Positions 1-11,861 of a DNA stretch of 64,000 bases are shown one piece after another (position 1 is the stretch's first letter; each line of letters starts with the position of its first letter). This DNA is from Cocos nucifera. Its lineage: Eukaryota; Streptophyta; Magnoliopsida; Arecales; Arecaceae. The translations under genes were made by a program, and so were the position numbers. The notes beneath the pieces were generated by a model. That model was not told where the DNA came from. It saw nothing but the letters and a program-made list of their open reading frames with translations, and made no database searches. The DNA lies in the NCBI GenBank assembly GCA_006176705.1, contig QRFJ01004296.1, forward strand, positions 28,065 through 92,064, given 5' to 3'.

Positions 1-232
1 ATGCTTCAGTAATGGGATCTATCATGTATGCCATGATATATACGAGACTAGATGTGGCATACTCACTAGGAGTAGTAAGTAGATATCAATCTGATCCTAG
101 AGAAAACCATTAAAAGATGGTGGAAACCATCCTTAAGTATTTAAGAAATACTAAAAACTAGTGGCTAATCCATATTGAGTCAGATTTGAAACATATGGGG
201 CTTATAGACTCTAGATTTAAAAATACATGCTA
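1..232 (+). pseudogene. Ty1/copia reverse transcriptase, C-terminal scrap
   Basis: Reading from base 3 gives the end of a copia reverse transcriptase: a segment like SIMYAMIYTRLDVAYSLGVV, then SRYQSDP, a TAA stop, then a KYLRNTK-like stretch and another stop. It resembles the matching segment of B1 (5065-5382) but lies on the opposite strand, so it is a separate element. Homology fades at the position where RNase H would begin, about base 230. The catalytic core would lie left of the window. The fragment is dead: at least two in-frame stops are visible in 70 codons. Confidence 0.8.
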
Positions 233-1528
233 GAAATCTTAGATTCTTCCAATAGGTGACAACCATAATAGAATGTTAGTAGATCATTCGGGCCACTCAA
301 AGTTTGTTATGGAGAGTAGGTTATCATTTGTCATGACTTGCTAGTCAATAGATATTATTTATTGGAGTTCATATAGTAGGTCGAATGCTCCCGAGCTTGG
401 TCATGAGAAATTCATACTGAGATTAAATCATTGGAGTCTAGGGTCGGGTTGGTTGAGTGTGAAGGTTGATCTTTAAGTTGAGGGTGGTGGATTCATAAGT
501 TAGGTTCTGAGTTTGAACCTTGGTGGGATTGCTTTGATAGCTTTTGGAAGCTCAGTCACCTTCAAGGTTGGCCAATGATAGGCACTAGTTCTTTGGTTTG
601 GAGAGCTTGGAGTTAGAAAGGAATCATGGGTTCTTTAATTAAGACTATGGCTAGGCTGCTTTAATTACTCTGATGGAGTTTGGCCCAAGGTTGGTCCAAA
701 GTTGGGATCAGAGAATGCTGAGGTTTAACACTTGCAAAATAGTTATTGCCCATCTCAAATTGAAGATTGGAGTCTGGTAGATATTAAATTTCTTTTGCTG
801 GCTCAAATTCATCTGGTCAAGATCCATGGTGTAGTTTTGACAAAACCTACTGTCAACAAGATTGAGTTGGGGGGGTGGAATTGAGGAGCTCAACTTGTGC
901 ACAAGATCGGGTATCGATAGAAGTTGTTAACATTTTTGGGATAAGCCATCTTTAACTAAAGTTCTGAACTTAGTCACATTTGGGAGCCAATCTTCTGGAA
1001 CTCACATAGACCAAAAGGTCGACTTGATTGAACCTCAAACTTGGATGTTGCGACTCCAAGTGGCATTGTACCATGGTTGGACTTTACCAGACTTTGATGG
1101 GAACTATTTTACCCCAAATAATGGTAATAACCTATAAAATTTCTTGCATTTTCCAAACCATCCATAATGGACAATCAATTGATCAATGTACATAATTGTT
1201 CTACCCATACAAAAATAAATAAATATATGGATACATTAGAATATGTACATCAATCAGTTGATGGATTTATCATTCCATGCAATGTAAATTTTATTAAAAT
1301 TAATACATAATTAATGTTGTCCGGCACTTTTCATTAGCCTGAGCACAAAGGGCATGTGAGGGCTGGATGCCTTGGATGCCAGCTATGACTTGAGATCCAA
1401 GCATGCAGGGCATGCCCCAACCCCATGTTTGCAACACTGCTCGATGCTTTCTCTCAGTCCGAGCACTCTACATGCTGAGACCCAAATCCTATGCATGTAA
1501 TTAATTAATTAATTATTTAATTAGATTT
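233..1528. other. Unassigned AT-rich DNA
   Basis: No coding segment, LTR end or primer site could be recognised on either strand. It is probably decayed transposon or spacer DNA. It contains one imperfect inverted repeat (1176-1260) and an ATTA-rich stretch just before 1529. Confidence 0.5.
1176..1260. repeat. Imperfect inverted repeat (possible MITE-like hairpin)
   Basis: Arms at 1176-1193 and 1243-1260 can pair at about 15 of 18 positions around a 49-bp loop. No target duplication was identified, so assignment to a MITE is only a possibility. Confidence 0.35.
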
Positions 1529-1620
1529 TAGTGATGGCACTAGTTGTCGCTAATGCCATCACTAATACTAGACAACATTAGCCAACACTAATGCCATTGC
1601 TAATACTCACAATGGTAGGA
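1529..1620. repeat. Inverted and direct repeats of a GCCATCACTAA-type motif
   Basis: TAGTGATGGCA (1529-1539) and TGCCATCACTA (1554-1564) form a perfect 11-bp inverted repeat. Two degenerate direct copies (ACTAATGCCATTGCTAATA type) follow to about 1605. Short motifs repeated in both orientations recall the subterminal regions of CACTA DNA transposons, but no terminus or transposase was found. Confidence 0.35.
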
Positions 1621-2101
1621 AAGGGGTCGTAGGATTGGGGCCATGGGTTGGGGATGGTGGGCTAGGGGTCGTGCAGTCAGTTCAATAGGGATGGGGCCAC
1701 GGAGAGGTCAATGGGGCAGGGGCAGTAGGCTCCGACGCTGTGGCATAGGAAGTGCTGGTGAGATCAGGGTGACCACAGGAGAGGTGGGGTCGAGGTGGCA
1801 GGCTCAGGACCACAGCATAGGAAGTGCTGGCAGGGCCAGGGTTGCTGCAAAAGAGGCGAGGCTAGGGTGGTTGGCTTGGGGCCGTAGTGTGGGATGCATC
1901 TTTACAGCAATCGTGAGTAAGGTGGGGCTGAGGTGGCGAGGTCGGGGCAGCCACGGGCAAGGTGAGGATAGGGCGGTGGGCGATGGGTGGCCGTGCAAGA
2001 GCACCTACACGGCCGCCAGGCTCGAGCGAGGAGGGGTTGGGGTGGCAAGCATGGGGCCAAAATGTAGGAGGTGTCGGCAAGGTCGAGACATTGGGAAGGA
2101 G
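1621..2101. repeat. G-rich degenerate tandem repeat
   Basis: The plus strand is strongly G-rich compared with its AT-rich surroundings. Blocks such as GCATAGGAAGTGCTGG recur at 1744 and 1816 and similar units of about 70 bp can be followed to about 2000. An open frame of 153 codons (1643-2104) runs through it, but it is Gly/Arg/Trp-rich low complexity with no domain, as G-rich repeats often produce. B1 is inserted at its right edge (after AGGAG, 2097-2101). Confidence 0.5.
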
Positions 2102-4468
2102 TGAAGGAAACCTAGCAGGGTTCTAAACATGCTTTTTGAAACATTTTTGAAAGTATATAGTAGTGGAAACAAAATTAATCAACATTAATTCTATGCATGC
2201 TACGATCTAATCATAAAACCCTACTCAGGCTCTTTGACATGTTAGTATGAATTAGAAAAATAAAATACTTTCGATCAGTAAATTACATTATTTAGAACAT
2301 AGTACCTATGCACGTGTAGATGATCACCGCAATCTGGATCCATCGAAAAATCGCTCTCAAGTCATGCTGTAGCCACACACATGTCCGGCCTTCATGGTGA
2401 GTCTATATAGAGCCCCTCATCCTGTTCAGTCCCTTCGGAGTGCTAGGTCTTCTCTGGGTTCTTCGACAGCCAATCTCTATTGATTCGATCAATGGTCTAC
2501 TTCCACATCTCTTGGATGCTTTGGAAGGCCAGAAAATGATCTATGGATGTTGACGAGATGGTGATGGAAAATTGGTGGAGATCTAGGACTCACAGCGCTC
2601 AATCTATCCACCCAAAACCCAGAGTCCCAACTCTAGGATTCTACACTCACTCGAAATCCTGATTGGAAAACCTCATGCTTCCCAGTCAAAATTTTCTCTC
2701 TAACCCACGCACACCCCCTCTCAGGGTCCTCACGTAGAGTTCTCCCATAGAAACTCTTCCAGGCACCTCTCCAAATTCTCACTCTCATTCGCACGCCCAC
2801 TCCAAAACCTTTAAAATGTGCGACCAACAGAGATAAGGGTTGGAGGTTAGATTGTTTGAACGAGTCACTTGATTTCAAAAATCAAGTGAGCTCTTATCCT
2901 TATTTGAGCTCCCTCCCAAGTCTTTAACATGTAGAAGTACGCTCCTTCAGTGTGCGCACATTTTATTTCTCAAAACAAAAGGAGGCATGGAGATAAGGAT
3001 GAGAGGAAGGGTTGGTTTCAAACACTAACAAATCAAGTTGAATTCAAAACTCAACTTGCTTTGAAATGATCCAACCCTTGGACCAAGTCAAAAAGAGATA
3101 AGAGAAGGGGCACAGAAAGCTTCTTGGCATGAGAATTTCCATGCACATTCCTAATGTGTGTGGAGAAAAGGAATGGGTCAAAGCAGGGTGGCCAAGGGAG
3201 TTTAGGGAGTTCAAAATTCAAACAAGTCAAAATTGGTTTCAACTAAACTAATAATTCTAGACCCAGTTAAATTAGGTCAAATCTAATCAAATTAGGCTTA
3301 ATCCAAACCAATTAATTTCTAATCAAATTAAAAATTAATGATGTCCAGGTCCTGATCAAATCAGGATCGAATCTTTCTTAGCGATTAGGTCATCCTATGA
3401 CCTGGTCAGATCAAACCCATTGAATCAAATTCAATTGGACTTGATCAAATCCTCATCACTCAATCAAATTGAGCTAATCAGCAAACTAATTGCTAATTAA
3501 TCCTTCAAAAATAACTGAGTTTCAATCTAGTGGGACATCCAGCCATGATCAGCCATCAGATCCGATAGGAAACTCCTATCGTGTGTGATCCCATAGGTTC
3601 GAATCCTAAGCTGATAGCACAGAAACTAATTTTCTATACCAATCGATATAACCATCTAATGGTACCCGATTTCTGGATAGGTCAAAAATCATAATGCAAG
3701 ATCGACGAACTATGGCATATGGTTATCGTATAGTTCATCCCCTTGACCATGATGCTCATAGGATAATCTAGGGTTAACTGCTAATCATAAAAATTCATCC
3801 ATATTGTATTTCAAAATTCAGCATTCATCATATGGACTACCCCGATCGAGAATTTACTAAATTAAAATATAGCGATGCACTTGCTCCAACAATTGGAGGG
3901 ATCAATCCCATCTTGACTCATGCACCGTCAAGCCAAGTACTTGACTAAACCCAATAGCCTTCCATCACTAAGTTAGAAATTTAGGTAATTAGGTACCTAA
4001 GTACAGTAAGTTGCTTGCAAGTTACCATGGTGATCTCAGGTCTAAGGGATACATATATCCATATCCTTCACGAGCAATCTTAGCAGAAGAAAACTCTGTA
4101 ATTGGATCACGATATGTGAAATGTACCCCTACATTTTACCTGCATGCCAAAACAATATCACCATGCTACTTGGTTAAGAGGACAACCAATACTTATGGCA
4201 CACAATGACCTACTCTTGATTAATGTTGTCATCCTAGGTAACAACGAATCATTTGGTCATGATCAGTTTAAGGATTAAATGATAAATCCTCCTTTGTCAA
4301 GTTTAAATAGTCCTAAGGACTTCATGATAGAGAGTTCATTGGAGGAAGATGCACAAAGTGATGAATTGTCAGAATAATAATTTTATTTAATTAAAATTTA
4401 AGTATAAATTATATTTAGCTCAATCATCTACAACCTAGATGATTGTCTTTAGGATATATTTTTCAACA
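2102..4468 (-). repeat. B1 3' LTR (2367 bp)
   Basis: The copy starts TGAAGGAAACCTAGCAG on the plus strand and ends TTTTTCAACA; read on minus it starts TGTTGAAAAATATATCC. It matches 20130-20360 plus 45209-46917, which are the other LTR of the same element. The inner end abuts a polypurine tract at 4469-4482. Confidence 0.88.
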
Positions 4469-4482
4469 ACTCTCACTTAGAC
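4469..4482 (-). other. B1 polypurine tract
   Basis: The minus strand reads GTCTAAGTGAGAGT directly before the 3' LTR start TGTTGAAA. This is the usual position for plus-strand DNA priming in LTR elements and is a decayed form of the AAGTGGGAG tract of family A. Confidence 0.7.
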
Positions 4483-4484
4483 TA

Positions 4485-6000
4485 AAGCCACTCAAAATAG
4501 TATCGAATACCCATCTTCCATTTGTGATTATCGAACTCTTTGATTTCGAGGGCTTTAGTAAATGGGTTGCCTACGTTCTCCTTTCCGTCGATCTTCTAAA
4601 GCTCGATGTCATCTCACTTCATGATTTCTCATACAAGGTGGTAGCGACATAGAATATGTTTGGTGTGCTGATGTGCCTTCAACCTCTTCACTTGAGCTAT
4701 GGCTCCAGTGCTGTCATAGTAAAGCAGAACTGGACCATCCAAGGAGGGTGCTACTCCCAGCTCATCGATGAACTTTCATAGCCACATAGCTTCCTTCGCA
4801 GCATCAGATGCCACGACATACTCTACCTCGCACATAGAATCGACCATAGTGTTCTTCTTGGAACTCTTCCAACAGACCGCTCCTCCATTTGAAATAAACA
4901 CATAATTTGACACACTCTTATTGTCATCATGATTTGACTAGAAACTGGAATTACTGCATCCCACATGTTTCAAGTTAGTATCTCCATAGATGAGCAACTA
5001 GTCCTTAGTATTTCTTAAATACTTTAGGATTGTCTTCACAACCTTCTAGTGATTCTTACCTAGATCAGACTGGAATACTCACTACCCCTAGTGAGTATAC
5101 CATGTCTGGTCTCATGTACATTATGGCGTACATAATAGAATCCACTACCGAAGCATATGGTATTCTACTCATACGCTCTCTCTCTTGAGTTGTCAGACAA
5201 TCTCCCTTCGAGAGAGAAATTTTATGGCCTATCGAAAGATAGCCGTTGTTGAAATTCTCCATGCTAAACCTCTTCAGTACGGTATCAATGTACGTGGATT
5301 GGAATAATCCAAGTAATCTTTTAAATTTATCCTTATAGATCTTCATCCCTAGGATGTAAGAAGCTTCTCCCAAGTCCTTCATGGAGAATTGCGATGATAG
5401 TCAAATCTTTATTCCTTATAATGTAGGGATGTCATTTTTGACTAAGAGAATATCATCTACATATAGTATAAGAAATACAACTATAGAACTGTTAGCCCAT
5501 TTGTACATGCAGGGTTTCTCTCCATTCTTAACGAAGCCATACGTTCTGATCACCTTATCAAAATACATGTTCCAACTCCAAGATGCCTGCTTCAATCCAT
5601 AGATGGATCTTTGAAGCCTGCATATCTTGGACTCGTCTGTGGATGTGAACTCTTTAGGCTATTATCATACACACCTCTTCATCCAGCTCTCCAATAAGGA
5701 AAGCCATCTTCACATCCATTTACCAGATCTCATAGTCTAGGTATGCTGTTATCGCAAGCATAATCCAAATGGACTTCAGCATTGCCACTAGAGAAAATGT
5801 CTCATCATAGTCAATATGATAATGCTGATGATATCCTTTGACAACTAGATGGGCTTTATAAATCTCCACCTTCCCATCTGCGCTTCTTTTCATTTTAAAA
5901 ATCCACTTACACCCAATGGGTTTTATCCCTTTAGGTGGATCAACCAGTGTCCATACATTGTTGACTTTCATGGACTTCATTTTGGACTTCATGGCTTCTA
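4485..6000 (-). pseudogene. B1 reverse transcriptase and RNase H (copia pol, C-terminal part)
   Basis: On the minus strand the RT begins near 5992 with MKSKMKSMKVNNVWTLVDPP, continues with GCKWIFKMKR and later the segment after the catalytic box, MKDLGEASYILGMKIYK (about 5380). RNase H follows near 4950-4490 and still shows CEVEYVVASDA and YYDSTGAIAQ, which carry the second and third acidic residues of the copia RNase H active site. The enzyme would copy element RNA into DNA and remove the RNA template. Several frameshifts and stops split it into at least four reading blocks, so no product can be made. Unlike three family A copies, the RNase H core is not deleted here. Confidence 0.85.
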
Positions 6001-7200
6001 GCTACTTATCAGAGTCAGATCTCTACATGGCATCCTTGTAGGTGATCAGATCTTCGTCGTTCTCATCGAGTTTAACAAGATCACTATCTTGAACCAAGAA
6101 ATCATACTATCAATCTGGCTGATGTGGTACTCTATCGGATCTCCTCAAGGGTGTCTTTACAACAGGCTCTGGGTTTGATCTTAACAAATCTAGTTCTACA
6201 GGTTCACTAGAATGTGTCGGTTCTTCTACCTATTGAACTTCACTAAGCTCAACATTAGAAGCAGCTGTTCCTTCAATAAGAAACTTTTTTTCCAAAAAGA
6301 ATGCAATAATATTGATGAACCTCTTTTTCTCTTCAGCAAGGTAGAAGTAATAACCCCTCGTTTTCTTGGGATACCCTATGAACAAGCATTTATCGGACCT
6401 AGGTTCAAGTTTTTTTGACTATAAATATTTTACATAAGCCAAACATCTCCAAATCCTAAGGTGAGCGAGTGTCGGCTTACAATCAGTCCATATCTCATAT
6501 GGAGTCTTTGCAACAGACTTGCTCGAAACATGGTTCAAAAGAAAACAAGCAGTCTCAAGTGCATACCCCTAAAAAGAAATCGACAGACTCGCAAATCCCA
6601 TCATGGACCGAATCATGTCCAATAAGATTCGATTTCTTCTTTCAGACATACGATTATGCTGTGGTGTTCCCTTGGTGTTCCCGAAGGGATTCATTGTGAG
6701 AGAATCCCATTCTCTTCTAGATATGTCAGAAATTCATTGAAAAGATATTCACCTTCTTGATTAGATCGAAGAGTTTTAATACTCTTTCTAAGTTAGTTTT
6801 CTACCTCATTTCGATATTATTTGAACATTTCAAACGAATCGGATTTACTCTTCATAAGATAGACGTATCCATACCAAGATAGGTCATCAGCAAACATAAT
6901 GAAGTAATAGAACCCACCTCTAGCACATGTGCTCATCAGTCCACATACATCAATATGTACTAGACCCAGAAGATCAGTGGCTCGTTCATCCTTTCCAGTA
7001 AAAGCTGATTTGGTCATCTTACCAAGAAGACAGGACTCATAGGTATTTAATGATTTACAATCATCAATGTCAAAGATATTCTCCTTGACAAACCTGTTGA
7101 TCCTGTTCTTTTTTATATGACCTAGTCGACAGTGCCAAAGATAAGCATCAGTGACATTATCTAGTTTTGGGCATTTATTAGATGTGTACATTACACTAAT
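6001..7200 (-). pseudogene. B1 integrase and linker (copia pol, middle part)
   Basis: The clearest block is 6817-7191 on minus. It has the GAG-pre-integrase/zinc-binding segment (LWHCRLGHIKKNRI, then CESCLLGKMTK) and the start of the integrase core (VHIDVCGLM, MFADDLSWYGYVYLM). The HHCC pattern and the first acidic residue of the DDE triad are visible. Toward 6001 the sequence becomes too decayed to follow, with scattered matches to the integrase-RT linker that family A shows at 13840-14200. Integrase would insert the cDNA copy into the genome. Frameshifts make this copy inactive. Confidence 0.75.
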
Positions 7201-7270
7201 AGACTATGATAAAATGTAAATGCCATTTCTTAATTATCCTTGTATTACTGTAATATCATTCATAATGATA

Positions 7271-7612
7271 TCATAATAATTTTTTTTTTATTGACAAACA
7301 ATAACCATCCTGGACTAAAAGCCCAACAGATATTATGTTCAACATAAAAGATGGACAATAGTGACAATCACTTAAAATAATATTATTATTTTTAAAAAAT
7401 AGCTCAAGAGTTTCTAATATTGGGATTGAAACTTTACTTCCATCCTCAACATTAAGAAATCTATCACCATTCTCAAACTTTCTACCAATTTGAAGTTCAT
7501 GCAATGAATTGCATATATGAAGTAGACTTTCGATATCCAATACCCAGGTAGATGTATCACATACGAAGAAATTGTAAGGTGTTATCATATAACTGCCTTG
7601 ATCAACAATCAC
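7271..7612 (-). pseudogene. B1 aspartic protease remnant
   Basis: The 113-codon minus frame contains STWVLDIESLLHIC, which corresponds to the copia protease active site W-V/I-L-D-S/T-G-S/A. The aspartate is present but the following S-G has become I-E, so the site is destroyed. The rest (ENGDRFLNVEDGSKV, then CHYCPSFMLNIISVG) matches the protease of A1. Upstream, only a short block (7613-7707) precedes the A1 insertion, and no CCHC zinc knuckle was found. Confidence 0.75.
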
Positions 7613-7702
7613 TTACTGATTTTTTTTGTTCAGCCTATTTGGATCAAGAGGATAATTTCTCTTTAAGTCTATCTGATTAGGGTCAACACTAGACTCCTCA
7701 TT

Positions 7703-7707
7703 CTTAG
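7703..7707. repeat. Target site duplication of A1, left copy (CTTAG)
   Basis: CTTAG directly precedes the A1 5' LTR and is repeated exactly at 17908-17912 after the 3' LTR. Five base pairs is the normal length for copia elements. Confidence 0.93.
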
Positions 7708-9030
7708 TGCTAGATATATGTGCCCTAGAAGCCAGAATTGACTGACACTTATAATACACTTCTAGGGGCAAAATTATAATTTTGACTATAATCAATAAAA
7801 TAGGTTATTTTCTATCACATATATATATTTAGTGTCTGTGATACATCCTTTGAGTTAATGGTAATGATAATTCATATTTTCAAGAGTTGAAAATTTAAGA
7901 CATGAATAATCATTGTTAACTCATAAAATGCTCTCGAACATAGGATCATCACGAGGATGGTGATTGATCCAGAAGGTTGGTGTACAATCGCTTCTCTTTA
8001 GTAGATGAGTCTTAAGTCTATGGTGTGGAGACATCGGAGCGAGAGTATAGGTACTCGTTAGAGAACGAGCCACTAAGGGTGACTACCTCGAGTAGTCATT
8101 AGGGAGTCTACCTTCTCGTCAATGACTGACTCGATGCTATAGTAGTATGTCTGGTTCTTTAATATGAGGTGCATCGGTAGTTCACCTTGAGGGTGTTATA
8201 GTTTGACTACACTATTACTCAATCTCCTAGCCATATGGAACCCTGAGGTCTATGTTGGCTATGACATGTTTATTGTAGGAATTGGATTACATCAAGATGG
8301 AATCTATCTACCTCGGTGGTAGAGGAGCAGCCGTATGATGATCATGAGAATCAAGTCCTGAAGCCCATGGCCATGGCAGAGTGAAATAATAGAAAGAGTT
8401 TCTATTATAGATTTTCACATCGAACTTGAATCAAATAATTACATCATATGATAGAAACTAGGGTTTGACGAGTTTACCTTAACCCTAATCTGATCGGAGC
8501 TCAAGATAGAAGAACTTAATCACACAGGTAGCTGCACCAAGAGGTTCGCATTCAGCTCTGATGGGTTGCCACCATATACTGCTAGGTATCACTGTTGGAT
8601 TTTTGGAGCAATTAGAATGATTTAGATGATCAATCAATCTAACTATTCGAATCAGAAGAGTTCTGATCCATCGAAAGGAGTTTCGATGATGTCGATGATA
8701 GAGATCATGACATATCCCATTACTATATAGAACTAAACCTATCTGGGTCACACAAATAAGGATTTAAATTTGGCGATCATCAATTGAACTGATCCAGTTT
8801 AATTGATCTGAATGAGATTCAATTATGTTCAAAGAAATCGTGCTGGCACTCGATTAAACCTAACGTTCTTCTTCTACTATCATAAATAGTTGTCCTGATT
8901 GAGCCAAAGGAGTTTGTGCTCAACCAAAAGCCTTCATATGGTCTAACTAGAGTTAATCCAAGTTAGAAAAGGTTGTCTTATTTTATAAGACATTATCTGC
9001 CATTTTTGGTTACATGCCATTTCTCGTTCT

Positions 9031-9089
9031 TTGACTTTGGTCAAAAGTCTACCTTTGACTGATCAAATGTTGACCATTGACACTTTGAC
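9031..9089 (+). promoter_or_regulatory. W-box cluster in A1 LTR
   Basis: Six TTGAC cores lie in 59 bp: forward at 9031, 9055, 9070, 9077 and 9085, reverse (GTCAA) at 9040. TTGAC is the core of the WRKY factor binding site. The cluster is about 315-370 bp upstream of the TATA box, in U3. Related clusters lie at 16958-17016, 31748-31806 and 60654-60712 (minus copy), with partly decayed ones near 24950-25010, 41515, 49218 and 59693. Stress induction is an inference from site content. Confidence 0.5.
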
Positions 9090-9402
9090 TTTTGTCCACA
9101 TGTCATGCACCTATTGGAGAGCTGGTGGGGGCTTGTCCCCTTGCTAGAACCTGGCATGGAGGAGGGCGTATGCCACCCGTGGCGTGTGCCTAAGCTGGAG
9201 GCGCCTAGGAGTCCCTATTGGACATGGACTCCATCTCCCTTTTGGATTCTGATTAGAATTCTCCTAAGAACTAGGTTTCACTGGTCTTAGGCACCATCTA
9301 AGGAGGAATCCAAGGGACTCTATTCCCACCAATTAGATTTAGATCTGATTTCATAAAGGGTTGTGATTGGTTGGGAAGAAGAGGAGTTGGATCACAGATA
9401 GT

Positions 9403-9413
9403 CTATAAATAAG
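9403..9413 (+). promoter_or_regulatory. LTR TATA box of A1
   Basis: CTATAAATAAG stands in a GC-richer setting about 580 bp before the LTR end. The same block is present in the other A LTRs (for example 17325-17336 and 32135-32146). Transcription, and thus the R region, should start about 25-35 bp downstream. Confidence 0.65.
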
Positions 9414-9987
9414 ACCCTGCGCCCAACTCAAATTAAGTTTTGAGAAATTGAAACCCCATGCCCCAAGGCTGCCTTTCCCCTCTTCTCCATGCCAAAACCC
9501 ACCTTCTCCCTCTCCTCTTCACATCTAAAAGAAGTTTTGGACTTTGGTTGGTGTGATCTAGATGAGAGAAAGGCGACTAAAAGCTAGAAGGCTGCACTGC
9601 TGCATAGGACAACTGCTGATCTTCGAAAAGAGTTTTGAAGATCCTCCAGATCAGATCCAGATCTAATTTTTGGAGATATGATAGAGAAGAAGAGGATCTC
9701 TAGATCCAGCTTGAGTGGATACTAGTAGAGGCCAGGCACTTGTGTGGCTTGATCCAGAACCTTCCGTTGCTTACAGGATCATCAACGGGTAATAGGATTA
9801 CCCACTTCAAGATAAATTAAATCAGATTTAATTTATCTAATTTTATTTTAATTTATAAAATAATAATAATAAGATCTAAAATATCTTAGATCTAATCTAG
9901 ATCAAAGAGAAAAATTTTTAAAATCTATCTCTTGATCTGATCAGATCTGAACGAACCTGGTCCAAAAAATCAGGATTTTCCTTCAAC

Positions 9988-10006
9988 TGGTATCAGAGCC
10001 AAGGTT
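9988..10006 (+). other. A1 primer binding site (initiator tRNA-Met)
   Basis: TGGTATCAGAGCCAAGG begins two bases after the LTR end. It is complementary to the 3' end of plant initiator tRNA-Met, the usual primer of copia reverse transcription. Confidence 0.9.
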
Positions 10007-11861
10007 CTAAAAGTGTTTAGATCTAATTTTAAATTTATTTTAATTAGAAAATAAGTGATTTTAGATGTCACATGAGATGTGATCAGATCTAAAATTAAAA
10101 AAAATAAAATTAAATGATTTGGATCTAAGATTAGAAGAAATATGCATGACTAGTTCTAAAATAGAATAGTTCTATAGAATAGTCTTGCATGTTTTTAATT
10201 TAATTTGATTAAATCATATTTTAGATCTATTTATTTACTATTTTTTGATATTATAATGGTTATAATAACATCTAAAAAATAGCAAATAAAAATTATTTAA
10301 TTTTAAACATCATATGAGATATGATTGATGCATGTCTAGACTAGTTGTAGAATAGTTCTACATAGTTGTCTAGATTAGAATTTATTTTGATTAGATCAAT
10401 TTAAATCTAATTTTTTAGATTATTATGAGATAATTTAGATCTGAAAATATGCATGATTCGATACATGAGATGTATGCAAAATATGCCATGATTAGATCTA
10501 ATTTGTATATGAGATATATGATATAGATCTAAAACTGTTTTGTAGTATTGACATGTTCCTGATTAAGGCGTTCCTCTTGGCCGTCCGGTCATAAGAACGA
10601 AGAAGGGTTTAAAGGCCCTCTCTTCCCATTCGATGGGGTGTTCTTATGATGTGTAGGGGTGCTGCGTGTTCGTCCTTAATCAGAAACCCAAAACTTACTT
10701 TCTGCAAAACCCTAGATCCTGAAACCCTAGGATTTATTGTGCATATTTTGTTTATGAACCCTACTTAATTAAGAATTAAGATTATGGAATATTAATTAGG
10801 TCTAAAATTGAGAATTTCAGATCTAAGACATATTCATAATACTGGGTTCGGGCTTGGGTAGCTCAATTAGGTCTAAGCGGTTGATCAAACCGAATCAAGA
10901 GTTGGTTAGATGGGATCAACAATGCTTAAATTGACCAGCCTAATAGGATTAAGTCTGGGTCAAGATCGAGTCACGATCAAGCAAGACCTAATTAGGCTCA
11001 GAGGTTAGAGTCTGGATTGTAGGCTAACCCAATTGGTTCTGACTCAACAATTTGGTGTCTAAGGTAAGTTTGGCACATACGACGACCGACTGGTTTTTAA
11101 TTGGAAGCTACTCGACCTGAATGCGTTCTTGTACGAGTTAATGGCATATTCCTTCCACCGGTCTCACTTACCTGGCCATATCTGTTGACACAGTTCTGAT
11201 CTGAGGTGGTCAATAATCCGAGCTAACCCATGCCACTAGGTTAGTCATAATTGTTATGACTATGCCAAGTCTAGTTTAATGAGACCTGAATCAATTCTCC
11301 CTAAGAAAAGATTAAGTCTGAGGTCTTCCACCATTGTAGATGTGCGGGCCCTTCCCGGGGTTGATTGTTCTCGACTGGATACAGTGGCTCAGTTGCACCG
11401 GGAAGATGCAACCATGTCTATTAGGCATTGGATGCTATGGGCTGGAGGATGAGTTGGGCTCAATATTTTGGATACGGTGAGAGACTCAATTAGGAACCCA
11501 GTCTATGCAAATGGTGGGTCTGACTTAACTAAGGAGTGGATCAATATTCCGGATACGGTGAGATTCATGAATTAGAGATCCAAGTTTGGGTGCACCATGA
11601 TTAGAGAATCATTGAACAAGAGTTGTTCACTCATTGGCTAACCCATCACCAATAACTGTTAGGTGAGGTGATGAGTCAGTTGGTGAGACCGCACCACCCA
11701 CTAGAAATCATTAATCATGGAGATTTTTGCATCTCTACAGAGGGAGTGTAGGGATCCGAGAAAATAGTGGGAGCTAATTTGTTTAAAAATAAAATCCCTA
11801 AATAAATTGGTCAAGTCATAATTACAGTATCTAACTAGAATCTTTGACTCTCTACAGAAAA
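10007..11861 (+). other. A1 leader (untranslated, structured)
   Basis: There is no open frame here beyond short chance ones. The first 500 bp are AT-rich; 10558-10683 can fold into a nested stem-loop; 10850-11700 is less AT-rich and is shared with A2 (33415-34265) and in part with the leaders of B1 and C1. Gag starts after CTCTACAG at 11862. Confidence 0.7.
10558..10683 (+). ncRNA. Nested stem-loop in the A1 leader RNA
   Basis: Outer stem: CCTGATTAAGG (10558-10568) with CCTTAATCAG (10674-10683). Middle stem: TCATAAGAAC (10589-10598) with GTTCTTATGA (10640-10649), perfect. Inner pairing: GAAGAAGGG with CCCTCTCTTC. A2 has the same design at about 33130-33256. The position, between primer site and gag, is where retroelement packaging or dimerisation signals lie; that role is inferred. 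Confidence 0.45.

Larger units (their letters stand above)
7708..9985 (+). repeat. A1 5' LTR (2278 bp)
   Basis: It starts TGCTAGATATATGTGCCC (a T-to-C change at the third base) and ends TTTTCCTTCA just before the primer site. It holds a conserved inverted repeat near 8776, a W-box cluster at 9031-9089 and a TATA box at 9403. It aligns with 15637-17907 over its whole length with many scattered differences. Confidence 0.93.

Noticed and set aside
1643..2104. A 153-codon frame rich in Gly, Arg and Trp
   Set aside because: It follows a G-rich degenerate repeat and has no domain; the opposite strand is open too, as expected for such composition.
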